Positions 1 to 9,000 of a stretch of 64,000 bases of DNA are shown one piece after another. The DNA comes from Desulfovibrio sp. G11. Lineage in GTDB: Bacteria > Desulfobacterota > Desulfovibrionia > Desulfovibrionales > Desulfovibrionaceae. The stretch is taken from the NCBI RefSeq assembly GCF_900243745.1, contig NZ_LT984798.1, positions 1,110,501 through 1,174,500 of the forward strand. The letters are read 5' to 3'. Position 1 is the stretch's first letter. The number at the start of each line of letters is the position of its first letter. A program made the position numbers and the translations under genes. Below the pieces are notes generated by a model. It did not search any database, was not told the origin of the DNA, and was given only the letters and a program-made list of their open reading frames with translations.

Positions 1-267
1 CCCTATTTTGGCGAAATCGCTCTGGATGGCCAGGAATTCGAAGAATTTCAAATCTACAAAAAATATTCCCCTCAGTTTCATGCCCTGATCCGATTGCCGG
101 AAGGCAACAAAACGCTGATCGGCAAGGACCTGGAAGAACTGCTGGCCAAGCGCCAGAGCTTTGCCGCGGGCATCAACGGCAGCTCCACTTCCATTGCAGT
201 GAAGGCGCGCCTGCGGCGCTACTGGAACCAGATTCTTGCTTGTGTCGAGCAGGCGGATCTTCTGTAG
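1..267 (+). CDS. Partial hypothetical protein (C-terminal 88 residues)
   Basis: The reading frame is open from the first base and ends at a TAG at 265-267, so only the C-terminus is present. The visible part is mixed hydrophilic, with a Lys/Tyr-rich start and a basic stretch (KARLRRYW) near the end. I see no signal peptide, membrane helix or family motif. A strong AGGAG for the next gene follows the stop directly, so it is probably the upstream member of the transfer operon. Function unknown. Confidence 0.6.
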   Translation, partial: PYFGEIALDGQEFEEFQIYKKYSPQFHALIRLPEGNKTLIGKDLEELLAKRQSFAAGINGSSTSIAVKARLRRYWNQILACVEQADLL

Positions 268-276
268 GAGGCATAC

Positions 277-537
277 ATGTCCAGAGCTGGAAAATACAAA
301 TTTACACTGAAGCTTTTCGGGACTGAAGGGTCCGATAACGTGCGTTGCGAATCTAAATTCACTCCTGCCTACAATGTACAGGAATTTGAAAAAAACCATA
401 TAGTTCTACTGACAGGTATACGTATTACCCACCTTGTTTCTCTTATGAGAAATCCTGAATTTGATGAGCAACTAGCTGAATTAATGTTTCGTTTTTCTGA
501 CAATTTACCTGCGGAAGAAAAGGAGGCGAACACATGA
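277..537 (+). CDS. Small hypothetical protein
   Basis: This encodes 86 residues from an ATG preceded by TAGGAGGCATAC, a strong ribosome binding site. The product is soluble with no recognisable domain. The central part is AT-richer than the flanking genes. Its stop overlaps the start of the next gene by 4 bases (ATGA), so it is co-translated with the conjugation operon. Function not recognised; an accessory transfer protein is possible from position only. Confidence 0.6.
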   Translation: MSRAGKYKFTLKLFGTEGSDNVRCESKFTPAYNVQEFEKNHIVLLTGIRITHLVSLMRNPEFDEQLAELMFRFSDNLPAEEKEANT

Positions 538-1058
538 GCGACGATCTGCCTCCTGATGAAAGCTTGCAGGACTGGCCGAATGAAGCGCCTGGTCTCGCCG
601 CCGGTGCTGCTGTCGTAACGCCGCAATCTCCGTCCGTCCCCGAACCGGATCAATGTCTGCCGGACGGCATAGGCCTGTCCGTGGAGAACGTGCGTGCCAT
701 GCTGGCCAGAAAACACGACCTGGCAGTGCCCAAGGACGATCCGTTGCTGATGATGGTCACAATCCAGAATGCTTTTTTGCAGGAGCAAAGCAAGCTCCAG
801 AAAAAGCACGAAACGGCACTGGCAGGCTTCATGGGCGAGCAGACGGATGTCTATGTCAGGAGCGTAGCAACCAGTGTGTCCGCATTAGAGAAAACTCTGT
901 CCGACGTGACCATCAACGGCATCCGGGATGCAGTCTCGGACTTCGCGGCCGCGCTGTCCGGATTCAAGACCACGCTCTATCTTTGCACGGCCATCATGGC
1001 GCTTTCCGCTCTGGTCAATGTGGCCGTCTTTGTGCTGAAGGCGGTGCAACATGGATGA
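534..1058 (+). CDS. TraM-like conjugal transfer protein
   Basis: 174 residues. The segment around residues 45-70 (ARKHDLAVPKDDPLLMM followed by a TIQN-type helix) resembles the start of RP4 TraM, whose pattern is a heptad-rich region after a conserved 'DDPIL..TIN' motif. The middle is a predicted coiled coil and residues about 146-168 form one C-terminal membrane helix. It overlaps trbB by 8 bases, fitting translational coupling at the head of the Trb operon. The N-terminal 40 residues are Pro/Ala-rich and probably disordered. The family call rests on motif memory; a generic tail-anchored transfer protein is the alternative. Confidence 0.55.
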   Translation: MSDDLPPDESLQDWPNEAPGLAAGAAVVTPQSPSVPEPDQCLPDGIGLSVENVRAMLARKHDLAVPKDDPLLMMVTIQNAFLQEQSKLQKKHETALAGFMGEQTDVYVRSVATSVSALEKTLSDVTINGIRDAVSDFAAALSGFKTTLYLCTAIMALSALVNVAVFVLKAVQHG

Positions 1059-2007
1059 TCGCCTGCTGGAGAGCCTGGAATACAACTGTGGCCCTCTGAT
1101 CATGGAGGCGCTACGGGATGAGACGGTGATTGAAATCATGCTCAACCCGGACGGAAAACTGTGGATTGAGCGTTATGGCCAGGAACAGGAATGCATTGGC
1201 GATCTCCCACTGGTGCAGGGAAAGCAGATCCTTTCGCTGGTTGCCAGCGCCCTGGGCAGCACGGTAGACGCGCTTCATCCAGTGGTTGAAGGGAGCTTTC
1301 CACTGGACGGCTCCCGCTTTGAGGGTACGTTTCCGCCTTTGGTTGGACCAGGCGCATCTTTTTCGAACCGAAAGAAAGCGTCACGGCTCATTACCATGCA
1401 GGAATATCTGGCGCAGGGAGTAATAACGCCTGAAGTGCCGCCTATTATCCGTTCCGCCATTCTGGACCGGAAAAATATTGTTGTGGTGGGTGGAACCTCC
1501 AGTGGCAAGACGACATTTGTAAATGCCATTATTCATGAACTGGATGAACTTTGTCCTCATGACCGCCTGCTGATTTTGGAAGACACGGCGGAACTTCAGT
1601 CCAAAAGTCCCAACACCGTATTTTTCCTCACTTCGGATCTGGCCGGCATCGGCATGCGCCAACTGGCGAAGGTCAGCATGCGCTATGCGCCACGCCGCAT
1701 TCTTGTGGGCGAGGTGCGCGACGCGGCCGCTCTGGAATTACTCAAGCTCTGGAACACGGGGCATCCGGGGGGCATCGGCACCTTCCATGCGGACAGCGCG
1801 GAAGAGGCTCTGGAGCGCTTGGAAGAACTCGTGGAAGAGGCCGGTGTCGGTTCCAAGCAAAAGCTGATCGGCCGCGCCGTTGACCTGATTGTCTATATGG
1901 AAAAGACGCCCGCAAACAGGCGCCGTCTTGCTTCAATCATTTCCGTAAACAAATTCAATGCGAAAGAGGGACGTTACGAAACAACGCCTCTCTATTCAGC
2001 TGTCTGA
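1051..2007 (+). CDS. trbB: P-type conjugative transfer ATPase TrbB (VirB11 family)
   Basis: 318 residues, close to RP4 TrbB. It is the hexameric cytoplasmic ATPase that powers substrate transfer and pilus assembly at the base of the type IV secretion channel. Walker A GGTSSGKT is at residues 147-154; the Walker B/His-box region carries RILVGEVRD and later GTFHAD. An N-terminal domain precedes the RecA-like core, as in VirB11 proteins. The start overlaps traM-like by 8 bases and the stop overlaps trbC by 1 base (TGATG), the usual coupled layout. No missing catalytic residue was noticed. Confidence 0.95.
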   Translation: MDDRLLESLEYNCGPLIMEALRDETVIEIMLNPDGKLWIERYGQEQECIGDLPLVQGKQILSLVASALGSTVDALHPVVEGSFPLDGSRFEGTFPPLVGPGASFSNRKKASRLITMQEYLAQGVITPEVPPIIRSAILDRKNIVVVGGTSSGKTTFVNAIIHELDELCPHDRLLILEDTAELQSKSPNTVFFLTSDLAGIGMRQLAKVSMRYAPRRILVGEVRDAAALELLKLWNTGHPGGIGTFHADSAEEALERLEELVEEAGVGSKQKLIGRAVDLIVYMEKTPANRRRLASIISVNKFNAKEGRYETTPLYSAV

Positions 2008-2330
2008 TGGGAGCGACAATGTACAGGGGCTTTTTCTTTATTGCTCTGATTTTCTTTTTTGGAGTCTGCCCGGATCTGGCCTTGGCCAGCGGCGGTATTT
2101 CGGAGTTCACCGGCCCTCTTGAAAAGGTCGTTAACACGATTACCGGCCCGGCGGGTAAGCTCATAGGCGCAGTTGGTATGGCACTTTGCGGCATCTACAT
2201 GATCGTGAACAAGGATGATATTTCCGGCGGCTTTAAATATGCGCTTAATACTGTGTTTGCAATCAGTTTTTTGGCTTTTGCTGTAAGCATGATGAACTCA
2301 CTTTTCAGTTTTTCGGGAGCGGTGGTCTGA
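2007..2330 (+). CDS. trbC: TrbC/VirB2 conjugative pilin
   Basis: 107 residues: an N-terminal signal segment ending in a likely ALA|S cleavage site (about residue 27), then two hydrophobic helices separated by a short polar loop (NKDD), as in VirB2/TrbC. In RP4, TrbC is cut and cyclised by the TraF peptidase, and a TraF homologue is present at 25884. An ATG at 2019 is a possible shorter start. The overlap with trbB (1 base) and trbD (1 base) supports a tight operon. Confidence 0.88.
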   Translation: MGATMYRGFFFIALIFFFGVCPDLALASGGISEFTGPLEKVVNTITGPAGKLIGAVGMALCGIYMIVNKDDISGGFKYALNTVFAISFLAFAVSMMNSLFSFSGAVV

Positions 2331-2629
2331 TGGAAGTCCGGCGTATTCCCCTATATCAGTCACTGCACCGACACAACCTTGTGCTTGGCGCGGAGCGCGA
2401 ACTGGCCATGGGCAGTTCCCTGATTGCTTTGCTTGTCGGTAGTGGTGTGACGTTCTTTTCCGGGGTTTCCGCCTTTGCATTCTGGCTTGTGTCCATGTTC
2501 CTGCTTCAGCGCATGGCCAAGGCGGATCCACTTATGAGCAAAGTGTGGATGCGGCATGTGAAACAGCAGGTTTTTTACAGTGCCAGATCAAGCCGCTGGC
2601 GGCCCCTGGAAGGGTTCAAGGCAAGGTGA
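2330..2629 (+). CDS. trbD: TrbD/VirB3 inner-membrane T4SS protein
   Basis: 99 residues with one long hydrophobic hairpin (about residues 28-60) and the N-terminal IPLYQSLHR pattern typical of TrbD/VirB3, which works with the VirB4/TrbE ATPase. In standard Trb operons trbE follows directly. Here trbE is about 11.8 kb downstream because a type IVb pilus cluster intervenes. pilL starts 5 bases after the stop. Confidence 0.88.
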   Translation: MEVRRIPLYQSLHRHNLVLGAERELAMGSSLIALLVGSGVTFFSGVSAFAFWLVSMFLLQRMAKADPLMSKVWMRHVKQQVFYSARSSRWRPLEGFKAR

Positions 2630-2634
2630 TTCCG

Positions 2635-3819
2635 ATGAAGAAAGCTAAGAGCGTTCTGATTTTTTGCCTGCTTTGTGTCTCTGGCTGTGTCATGCACAAG
2701 AGCACTTCCGTCTCATTTGATGGCTTGAGTAGCGAATATTCCGTCGATGCGCAGGCCCTCGCGGCTCAGACGGCACTTGAGCTGGGTAAACGCCATGCGC
2801 CCGCACATACTTCTGTATCTCTGGACCGCGTACCGGGTGTATTCGGTGAGGTCCTGGAGCAAAAGCTTCGCGCAGACGGTTTTTCTCTGGGTTCTTCTGG
2901 CCTTGGAGTTAATTACAAACTGGATGTGCTAGACGCCGACGGCTCTCCAGCGCTGGGCTATGTACAAGTAGCCTGTTCTGACGGACAGATGTTCAGCCTT
3001 ACGCGCGAAGTGTTCAAAGGCACAGAACCTCCCTTTTCAGCGCCGGTGCAGGAAGATCATCCGCTGGAATCCCGCCCGCTTCCGGAGCGTTCGCCTATGG
3101 CGATCGCTCCTGATCATGTATCCGTAGCGACCATGCCGGCCGCCACTCCCCGCGTCAAGGTATACCCCGTAAGAAAAGCGGCTACTGCCGCCGTTGTGGC
3201 CAGGCGCAGCGGCGTTCCGGTCAAGGATTTTTGTCGCTGGAACAATGTCTTCCCCAATACAACGCTGTCCAAAGGTACCCCGGTCCATCTGTCAGAGCCG
3301 CCGGTTGATGCCATTCCCGTAGCTTCCGCAGCTCCCGTGCCTGCTGATCTTCCCAATGGGCAGTCCGCTCCTCGGGGCACAACACCTGCGCCCATACCCG
3401 TGCCGGGATCTCTGCCCAGCCGCACCCAAGCCTCACCGGCGCTGGAAACAAGCAGACTTGGTACCCCAGTATCCTATACGCCGGTTGCCGTGAGCACGCC
3501 GGCTACACAAGTTACCCCGTCCGCAGTCACGCCGAGTGCTGAACCGCCTGTTGCGGCTCCCGTCATCGAGGCCGTCCCTGTCTGGGAAATCCACAAAGGC
3601 GCGATGCTGCGCAATCTGATGGAAGGTTGGGGTGCCATCGCGGGCTACAGTGTGATCTGGAATGCTCATAACGATTACGAAATGCGGAGCTCCGCAACCT
3701 TCTCCGGCGTCTTCGTGGACGCGGTGAAAAACTTCTTTGCGGCTCTTCAGGCCAACGGCCTTGCCCTGCGTGTGACCATCTACCAGGGCAACAAGGTCAT
3801 GGAAGTGTCGGAACACTAA
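2635..3819 (+). CDS. pilL: PilL-like thin-pilus lipoprotein (TcpQ domain)
   Basis: 394 residues from the ATG at 2635; a longer GTG start at 2545 would run into trbD and removes the N-terminal signal. The lipobox VSGC puts the acylated Cys at residue 18, so it is an outer-membrane lipoprotein. A LysM-like stretch lies at roughly residues 175-220 (VYPVRKAATAA... WNNVFPN), followed by a Pro/Ala/Thr-rich linker. The last ~80 residues fit the TcpQ/PilL domain that helps the secretin in R64-type thin pili. First gene of the embedded pil cluster. Confidence 0.8.
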   Translation: MKKAKSVLIFCLLCVSGCVMHKSTSVSFDGLSSEYSVDAQALAAQTALELGKRHAPAHTSVSLDRVPGVFGEVLEQKLRADGFSLGSSGLGVNYKLDVLDADGSPALGYVQVACSDGQMFSLTREVFKGTEPPFSAPVQEDHPLESRPLPERSPMAIAPDHVSVATMPAATPRVKVYPVRKAATAAVVARRSGVPVKDFCRWNNVFPNTTLSKGTPVHLSEPPVDAIPVASAAPVPADLPNGQSAPRGTTPAPIPVPGSLPSRTQASPALETSRLGTPVSYTPVAVSTPATQVTPSAVTPSAEPPVAAPVIEAVPVWEIHKGAMLRNLMEGWGAIAGYSVIWNAHNDYEMRSSATFSGVFVDAVKNFFAALQANGLALRVTIYQGNKVMEVSEH

Positions 3820-3839
3820 CGCCAGAGAGAAGAAACATT

Positions 3840-5426
3840 ATGAAAAAGAACCAGTTCTTTCGCAGCATAGCCTTTCTTCTCCTTGGCGTAATCCTCTTCG
3901 GTTGCGCCCATAAGGGCGCGCCGGACCAGGAACTCATAGAGGGTAAGGGGCGGGACTTCACGACGCTCTCGCGCTCCAGGACCGTGGACGTGGTTGCCGA
4001 ACCCTATGTGGGCGTGAAGGCCGTGCCCATCCGGGCGGACGAGCAGTCCCAGGCGGCGCTCAATACCCGCGTCACCCTGCGCAAGCGGGGAACTCTGTCT
4101 GACATAGCCGCCACCATAGCGGACATGACGCCGCTGACGGTGCAGGTGGGCGCGGATCCCGCGCCCCTGACCGGCGGGCAGAAAAAGAGCGACGGTCAAT
4201 CCGGATCAGGCGATAGCGGCCTTGCCTTGCCTGATCTGCTGGATGTGCCTGCAGGCGGTACATTGCGGATGCTCAATATTTCCTATGAGGGCCCGTTGCG
4301 CGGCCTGCTGGAGCATGTGGCCATCGCATCGGGCTATGGCTGGGATTTTGACTCCAGAACAAATACCGTTGTCTTTTCCCGGCTGTCGGTCCGCACATTC
4401 ACTTTGCTGGGTATCCCAGGCGCGAAAAAATATACGGACCAGATCACCAACAAATCCCGTGAGACAACGCGCTCCAGTATAGGTGGTTCCAATGTCAACC
4501 AGACGGTAGCCACGGCGGATACCTCCAGCCAGACAGCGCAATCCAATACTACTGAATACAGATTTGACATCTGGGCGGATACGGAAAAAGCCGTCAAGGC
4601 CCTGCTTTCGGCGGAAGGCAGCGTGGTGGGCAACCAGGCCGCCGGGACCATTACGGTCCGTGACCGTGCAGAAAATGTCCGCCAGATCGCCAGTTATATT
4701 GCCGAAACCAATAAGCGGCTGTCCCGCCAGATTGCGCTTCTCATCAATGTGTGGGCGCTGGAAGTCTCGGACGAGAATGAGGCAGGCCTGGATCTGCAAG
4801 CCATTTTTGCCAATAACGACGTTTCCATTGTGGCGGGCAGTCTGTCTGCTCTGGGCGGACCAGGTACGGCCAGCGCCACTATCGTTTCCGGCAAGCTCAA
4901 GGACAGCAGGGGCGTCCTGAAGGCTCTCAAGCAGTGGGGCAACGCCACTCAGGCAACATCAGGCGGCGGTCTGGTGGTTTCCAATCAGCCCTTGTCCGCA
5001 CAGGCTATCCATAAGACCAACTACATAGCCGGTTCGTCCACGTCGCAGTCGGATTACGGCCAGACAACAGAAATTACGCCCGGCGAAGTAACGACCGGCT
5101 TTTCGATGACGGTTATTCCGCACATTCTGGAGCGACGGCGTGTGCTCCTCCAGTACACCATCAATCTGGTCCTGTTGGATGAGTTAAAGGAATATTCCAC
5201 CAAAGATTTGGCCATTCAATTGCCAAAAACCAGCACCCGTGCCTTTACGCAACGTTCGTCCATGCAGATGGGTCAGACGCTGGTGCTGGCCGGGTTTCAG
5301 GATCAGTCACAAAAACTGGCCAATTCACTGGGCCTGCTGAACTTCGGACGTGGCACCAAGTACGGCAAAACCCTGCTGGTAGTCACCATGCAACTGGAAG
5401 CCGCCGGCGGCGGGACCGAGGACTGA
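3840..5426 (+). CDS. pilN: PilN type IVb pilus secretin (lipoprotein)
   Basis: 528 residues. A lipobox (LFGC, Cys22) marks an outer-membrane lipoprotein, as for R64 PilN. A secretin N-domain at about residues 240-290 (DRAENVRQIASYI) is followed by the secretin core, ending near TLVLAGFQDQ. It should form the outer-membrane gate for the thin pilus. It lies 20 bases after pilL and 2 bases before pilO. Length is near the family norm. Confidence 0.9.
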   Translation: MKKNQFFRSIAFLLLGVILFGCAHKGAPDQELIEGKGRDFTTLSRSRTVDVVAEPYVGVKAVPIRADEQSQAALNTRVTLRKRGTLSDIAATIADMTPLTVQVGADPAPLTGGQKKSDGQSGSGDSGLALPDLLDVPAGGTLRMLNISYEGPLRGLLEHVAIASGYGWDFDSRTNTVVFSRLSVRTFTLLGIPGAKKYTDQITNKSRETTRSSIGGSNVNQTVATADTSSQTAQSNTTEYRFDIWADTEKAVKALLSAEGSVVGNQAAGTITVRDRAENVRQIASYIAETNKRLSRQIALLINVWALEVSDENEAGLDLQAIFANNDVSIVAGSLSALGGPGTASATIVSGKLKDSRGVLKALKQWGNATQATSGGGLVVSNQPLSAQAIHKTNYIAGSSTSQSDYGQTTEITPGEVTTGFSMTVIPHILERRRVLLQYTINLVLLDELKEYSTKDLAIQLPKTSTRAFTQRSSMQMGQTLVLAGFQDQSQKLANSLGLLNFGRGTKYGKTLLVVTMQLEAAGGGTED

Positions 5427-5428
5427 TT

Positions 5429-6697
5429 ATGCGTATGGTGCTCATCAACAAGCGCTCCTGGGCCGTAGGACTGGACTGGTCTTCTCCCCGGATGGAAAAG
5501 CTCTCCCGTCGGCGTCTGCTGGATATGGCACAACGAATAGATCGGTCCTTTGACATGGTTGCCGTACAGCAGCGCCTGTACGGCTTTGGATCCAGCGGCG
5601 GCCAGCCTGAAGACTGGAGTAAAGCCCGTTCCCTGGCGGCGTTCATCCAGCTCCCGCCGTCCTTCCTGGGGCTGTTCGCCCTGGAAGATGTGCAGGGAGA
5701 ATCTTTCTGGTGGGTCATCGGCCGTCAGAACGGCCAGAATGTGGGCCAGGGCGACGCGGTCTATGTGACGCGCCAAGAGGCGGAACAGGAACTGAAAAGC
5801 CTGAATGAACTGCTGGACAACAGCATCGCGGAAGTCGTCACACAGGATGACCCCACGCGGAGCCTTGCCTGGCTGGAACCTCTGGTGCATGTGGGACCGG
5901 GCGCGGTGCTGCGTCGACGCGGCTGCCTTGAATCGCTCCATGAAGCGCCCGGACGAGTTTCGCCGGCGGTCCTTGGCGCGGGTCTGACTGTGGGCCTGCT
6001 GATCGGCGGCGGTCTGGCTTTCAATGCATGGCAGGAGCACCAGGCGCAGCAGATAGCATTGGAGTCGGCCCGGCTGGCAAAATTGAACAAAGAGCAGCGC
6101 CGTCAGGAACTGCTTGCCCATCCGGAGAACTATTTCGAGCAGATCTGGACGCAAGTTCCCCTGGCCGTGGACGTGGCCGTACCCTGCATGGAGGCGCTGT
6201 TGGCCCAGCCTACGGTAGCCAATGGCTGGATGTTGTCTGAAGCCTCCTGCGCGGGGCGTACCGTCAGCGTCACCTGGGCGCACCAGAGTCAGGCAGATTT
6301 CCTGAGCCTGCCGGCAAAGGCAACATTAAAAAGCCCGCAGCTCGCCGTATCACGGATGCCCCTGGCTACAGAGCGGAAGGCCCGCGCCGGCCAGAAATAT
6401 CCCGGCATCCTGACGCAGGAAAGTGCCACCAGGTATCTTTACCAGATTACCCAGAAGGCGGGGGCCCGTCTGCGTTTAACCTTTCATAAGCCGGAAAAGC
6501 GCAGCATTGACAAGGTGGAGCTATCGTCTCCTTGGGTCAGGGGAGAATGGAGTCTGAGCGCTGTTCCCGGTTCCCTGCTGCAAGAGCGCGCACTCTGGCG
6601 TGCCTTGTCTGCCTTGCCGGGCCTGACGCTGGAGCGGATCAGCTTCAAAAATGAAGTCTGGACGCTTCAGGGAAATATCTACGCCAAGGAAAAATGA
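5429..6697 (+). CDS. pilO: PilO-type pilus accessory protein
   Basis: 422 residues. An N-terminal cytoplasmic domain is followed by one membrane helix (about residues 177-200, AGLTVGLLIGGGLAF), then a periplasmic domain. This bitopic layout and the position between pilN and pilP match PilO2 of R64-type clusters, an inner-membrane alignment protein. ATG at 5429 directly follows the pilN stop. No enzymatic motif is expected or seen. Confidence 0.82.
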   Translation: MRMVLINKRSWAVGLDWSSPRMEKLSRRRLLDMAQRIDRSFDMVAVQQRLYGFGSSGGQPEDWSKARSLAAFIQLPPSFLGLFALEDVQGESFWWVIGRQNGQNVGQGDAVYVTRQEAEQELKSLNELLDNSIAEVVTQDDPTRSLAWLEPLVHVGPGAVLRRRGCLESLHEAPGRVSPAVLGAGLTVGLLIGGGLAFNAWQEHQAQQIALESARLAKLNKEQRRQELLAHPENYFEQIWTQVPLAVDVAVPCMEALLAQPTVANGWMLSEASCAGRTVSVTWAHQSQADFLSLPAKATLKSPQLAVSRMPLATERKARAGQKYPGILTQESATRYLYQITQKAGARLRLTFHKPEKRSIDKVELSSPWVRGEWSLSAVPGSLLQERALWRALSALPGLTLERISFKNEVWTLQGNIYAKEK

Positions 6698-6764
6698 AGG
6701 TCTGAAGCAGGATCCGATGTCATCAAGGTGCAAGCATTCCGTGCAGGTACAAGGGGATAATACC

Positions 6765-7382
6765 ATGCAAATCACGAAAAGAGCAAAAATCATCTGGGGC
6801 ATTTTCCTTGTCTTGCTGCTGGCTTTTGCGGGCCTGCTGTGGACGCGGCAAATGCCGGTCTCCTCCGAGCCTCCCGTGCCCAGGGATGTGCCCGTCAAGA
6901 AAAAAGCGGCTCCCGCGAAAACGGACAAAGCGGACACACCTGCCAAAGGCGCTGTCGCACCTACTGATGCCGGCATAGCCGTCATGCCCGTCATCGCCGG
7001 GAATCTGGGGAAGATTTCGGAACTTAGAAATACACTGGAGGAGGAAACACTGGAGGTCCAGATTGAAGAAAAAAGGGCCAGAAAAAGGGAACTCCAGCGT
7101 TCCGGCGCGCCGGTCCCCACGCTTTCTCTGCCGGCTCTGACGCCGCCGGCGTCTCCGTCACCCGCTCCGGCAACAGAACGCCGCGCTGCCGGCACAGGCG
7201 GATTGCGGGTAATTTCCGTGCAGGGCGTAGATAACCGGCTCTCGGCCACGGTACGTACCGGATCCGGCCAGACAGTCGTGCATAGGGGATCCCGCCTGGG
7301 CGACTCCGTGGTGACGGAAATATCCCGCCAGGGCGTGACTATCCGCCGTGGCGGGAAAACCAGCACACTTCCTTTTGAGTGA
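6765..7382 (+). CDS. pilP: PilP-type pilus biogenesis protein
   Basis: 205 residues from the ATG at 6765, which gives an N-terminal membrane anchor (residues 9-27). A Lys/Pro/Ala-rich linker, a short coiled coil and a compact C-terminal domain rich in G and T (RVISVQGVDNRL) follow, the layout of TIGR03021-type PilP. An upstream in-frame ATG at 6717 is possible but lacks a better ribosome site. It precedes pilQ by 6 bases. Confidence 0.78.
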   Translation: MQITKRAKIIWGIFLVLLLAFAGLLWTRQMPVSSEPPVPRDVPVKKKAAPAKTDKADTPAKGAVAPTDAGIAVMPVIAGNLGKISELRNTLEEETLEVQIEEKRARKRELQRSGAPVPTLSLPALTPPASPSPAPATERRAAGTGGLRVISVQGVDNRLSATVRTGSGQTVVHRGSRLGDSVVTEISRQGVTIRRGGKTSTLPFE

Positions 7383-7388
7383 GACGCC

Positions 7389-8999
7389 ATGAAGACCAGT
7401 GTCAGCAGCACAGCCCCTGAAGCCATTTTTTTCGAAGATTTTGAACTGGTTTCGGAAAAAGTCCGCGGCAAGGTGGCCCTGATCGACGGAGTGCTACATA
7501 TTTCTGAAGACCTCAAGGGCAATCTGGATATGGTCGCTCTGGTGTCCCGACTACGGCGCCGGGGTATCTCTTCGTTGCAGTTCCACAAGCCCAGTGAATT
7601 TGAGAAAGAGTATGCCAAGTACGCGGTACGCCGTGCTCTGGGCGAAAATGAAATCCAGCAACTCGCCATAGACCTGATCGCCCGCGCTTATAAGGCTGGC
7701 GCATCGGACATACATATTGTGGATACGGGCACCTATACCCGCATCAAGTTTCGCATTCTGGGGCTGATGCGGGAAGATTCACAGATGGAAGCGGAAACCG
7801 GCCGCCAGATGATTTCCACTATTGCCGGTGTGTTGGGCAAGACGGCCGATTCACCTGGCTTCAATGCCGTTGAGCGTCTGGACGGGCGTATCGTCAAGCG
7901 GGATTACCTGCCGGAAGGTGTGCATTCCGTGCGTATTCATACGGAACCCACTGAATGCGCCCATGCGGAAAGCGGTACAGGCACGTTCATGGCCTTGCGT
8001 CTGCTGTATGATTCCACGCAGGCCACGGGCGCGCTAACAGAGCGGCTTACCACTCTGGGATTTGCGGAAAGCCATTGCCGGGACATGGACTTCCTGACCA
8101 AACGTACTGGCCTGACGGTGATTTCCGGTCCCACGGGGCACGGTAAATCTACAGTTCTGAAGCATACGATGGAGGCCCAGACGGAAAACACGCCCGAAAA
8201 AGCCTATCATTCCGTGGAGGATCCACCGGAGTTCCATATGCGCGACGTGAACCAGATCAAGGTCACGACCAAGGATGAAGGCGATTATGACCGGAGCAGA
8301 CGGGCCACCGCATACATCAACGCTATTGCCGGAGCCATGCGCTCAGACTCCGACGTCCTGATGATCGGTGAAATACGTTATCCGGAAGCTGCTGTGGCAG
8401 CCATTGACGCGGCCCTGACCGGTCAGTCCGTCTGGGCGACGGTACACGCCAACAATGCCTTCGGCATTGTCACCCGTTTTGAAAGTATGTTGAGGTCCGC
8501 CGGCTATCTTGATCCTCTGGATGTGCTCTGCGATCCCAACGTGCTGGCCGGTTTGGAATATCAGCGCCTGATCCCCAAACTTTGCCCGCACTGCAAGATT
8601 CCCTGGCGTGAAATCAAGCATGAAGAACGCACCTTGCACATTCCCGACGATGTATATCAACGCCTTTCCAGCGTTCTGGAGTTGGAGGAACTTGAGGGCG
8701 ATTCCCGGCACGAGGGGATTTTCGTTCAGAATCATGATGGCTGCCCCCACTGTCTGGCCGGATTGAGAGACCAGACCGTGGCTGCGGAAGTGGTTGTACT
8801 GGACATGGACATTCTCGGCCCTCTGCGTGCCGGCAAGCTGCTGGAAGCCCATACGATCTGGCGGGAAAAAGGTGGCATGACCTATATAGAACATGCCCTC
8901 CAGCATGTTCGCCAGGGCCTTGTGGATCCTGTGTGGACGGAAAGCCGCCTGGGTGTTCCCTGGACATTCAACAAGTTCTTTGACCAACGGGTGATGTGA
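7389..8999 (+). CDS. pilQ: PilQ assembly ATPase (GspE/PilB family)
   Basis: 536 residues. Walker A GPTGHGKS is at residues 247-254, the Walker B region DVLMIGEIR begins at residue 322, and the His box TVHANN follows, all as in secretion ATPases. Two Cys pairs (CPHC near residue 400 and CPHC near 455) form the GspE/PilB-type metal-binding C-domain. It powers pilus extension from the cytoplasmic face together with the following pilR product. Length matches R64 PilQ. Confidence 0.92.
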   Translation: MKTSVSSTAPEAIFFEDFELVSEKVRGKVALIDGVLHISEDLKGNLDMVALVSRLRRRGISSLQFHKPSEFEKEYAKYAVRRALGENEIQQLAIDLIARAYKAGASDIHIVDTGTYTRIKFRILGLMREDSQMEAETGRQMISTIAGVLGKTADSPGFNAVERLDGRIVKRDYLPEGVHSVRIHTEPTECAHAESGTGTFMALRLLYDSTQATGALTERLTTLGFAESHCRDMDFLTKRTGLTVISGPTGHGKSTVLKHTMEAQTENTPEKAYHSVEDPPEFHMRDVNQIKVTTKDEGDYDRSRRATAYINAIAGAMRSDSDVLMIGEIRYPEAAVAAIDAALTGQSVWATVHANNAFGIVTRFESMLRSAGYLDPLDVLCDPNVLAGLEYQRLIPKLCPHCKIPWREIKHEERTLHIPDDVYQRLSSVLELEELEGDSRHEGIFVQNHDGCPHCLAGLRDQTVAAEVVVLDMDILGPLRAGKLLEAHTIWREKGGMTYIEHALQHVRQGLVDPVWTESRLGVPWTFNKFFDQRVM

Positions 9000-9000
9000 G

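Noticed and set aside
2545-2634. Longer PilL start at GTG 2545
   Set aside because: It would bury the lipoprotein signal and overlap trbD by 85 bases.
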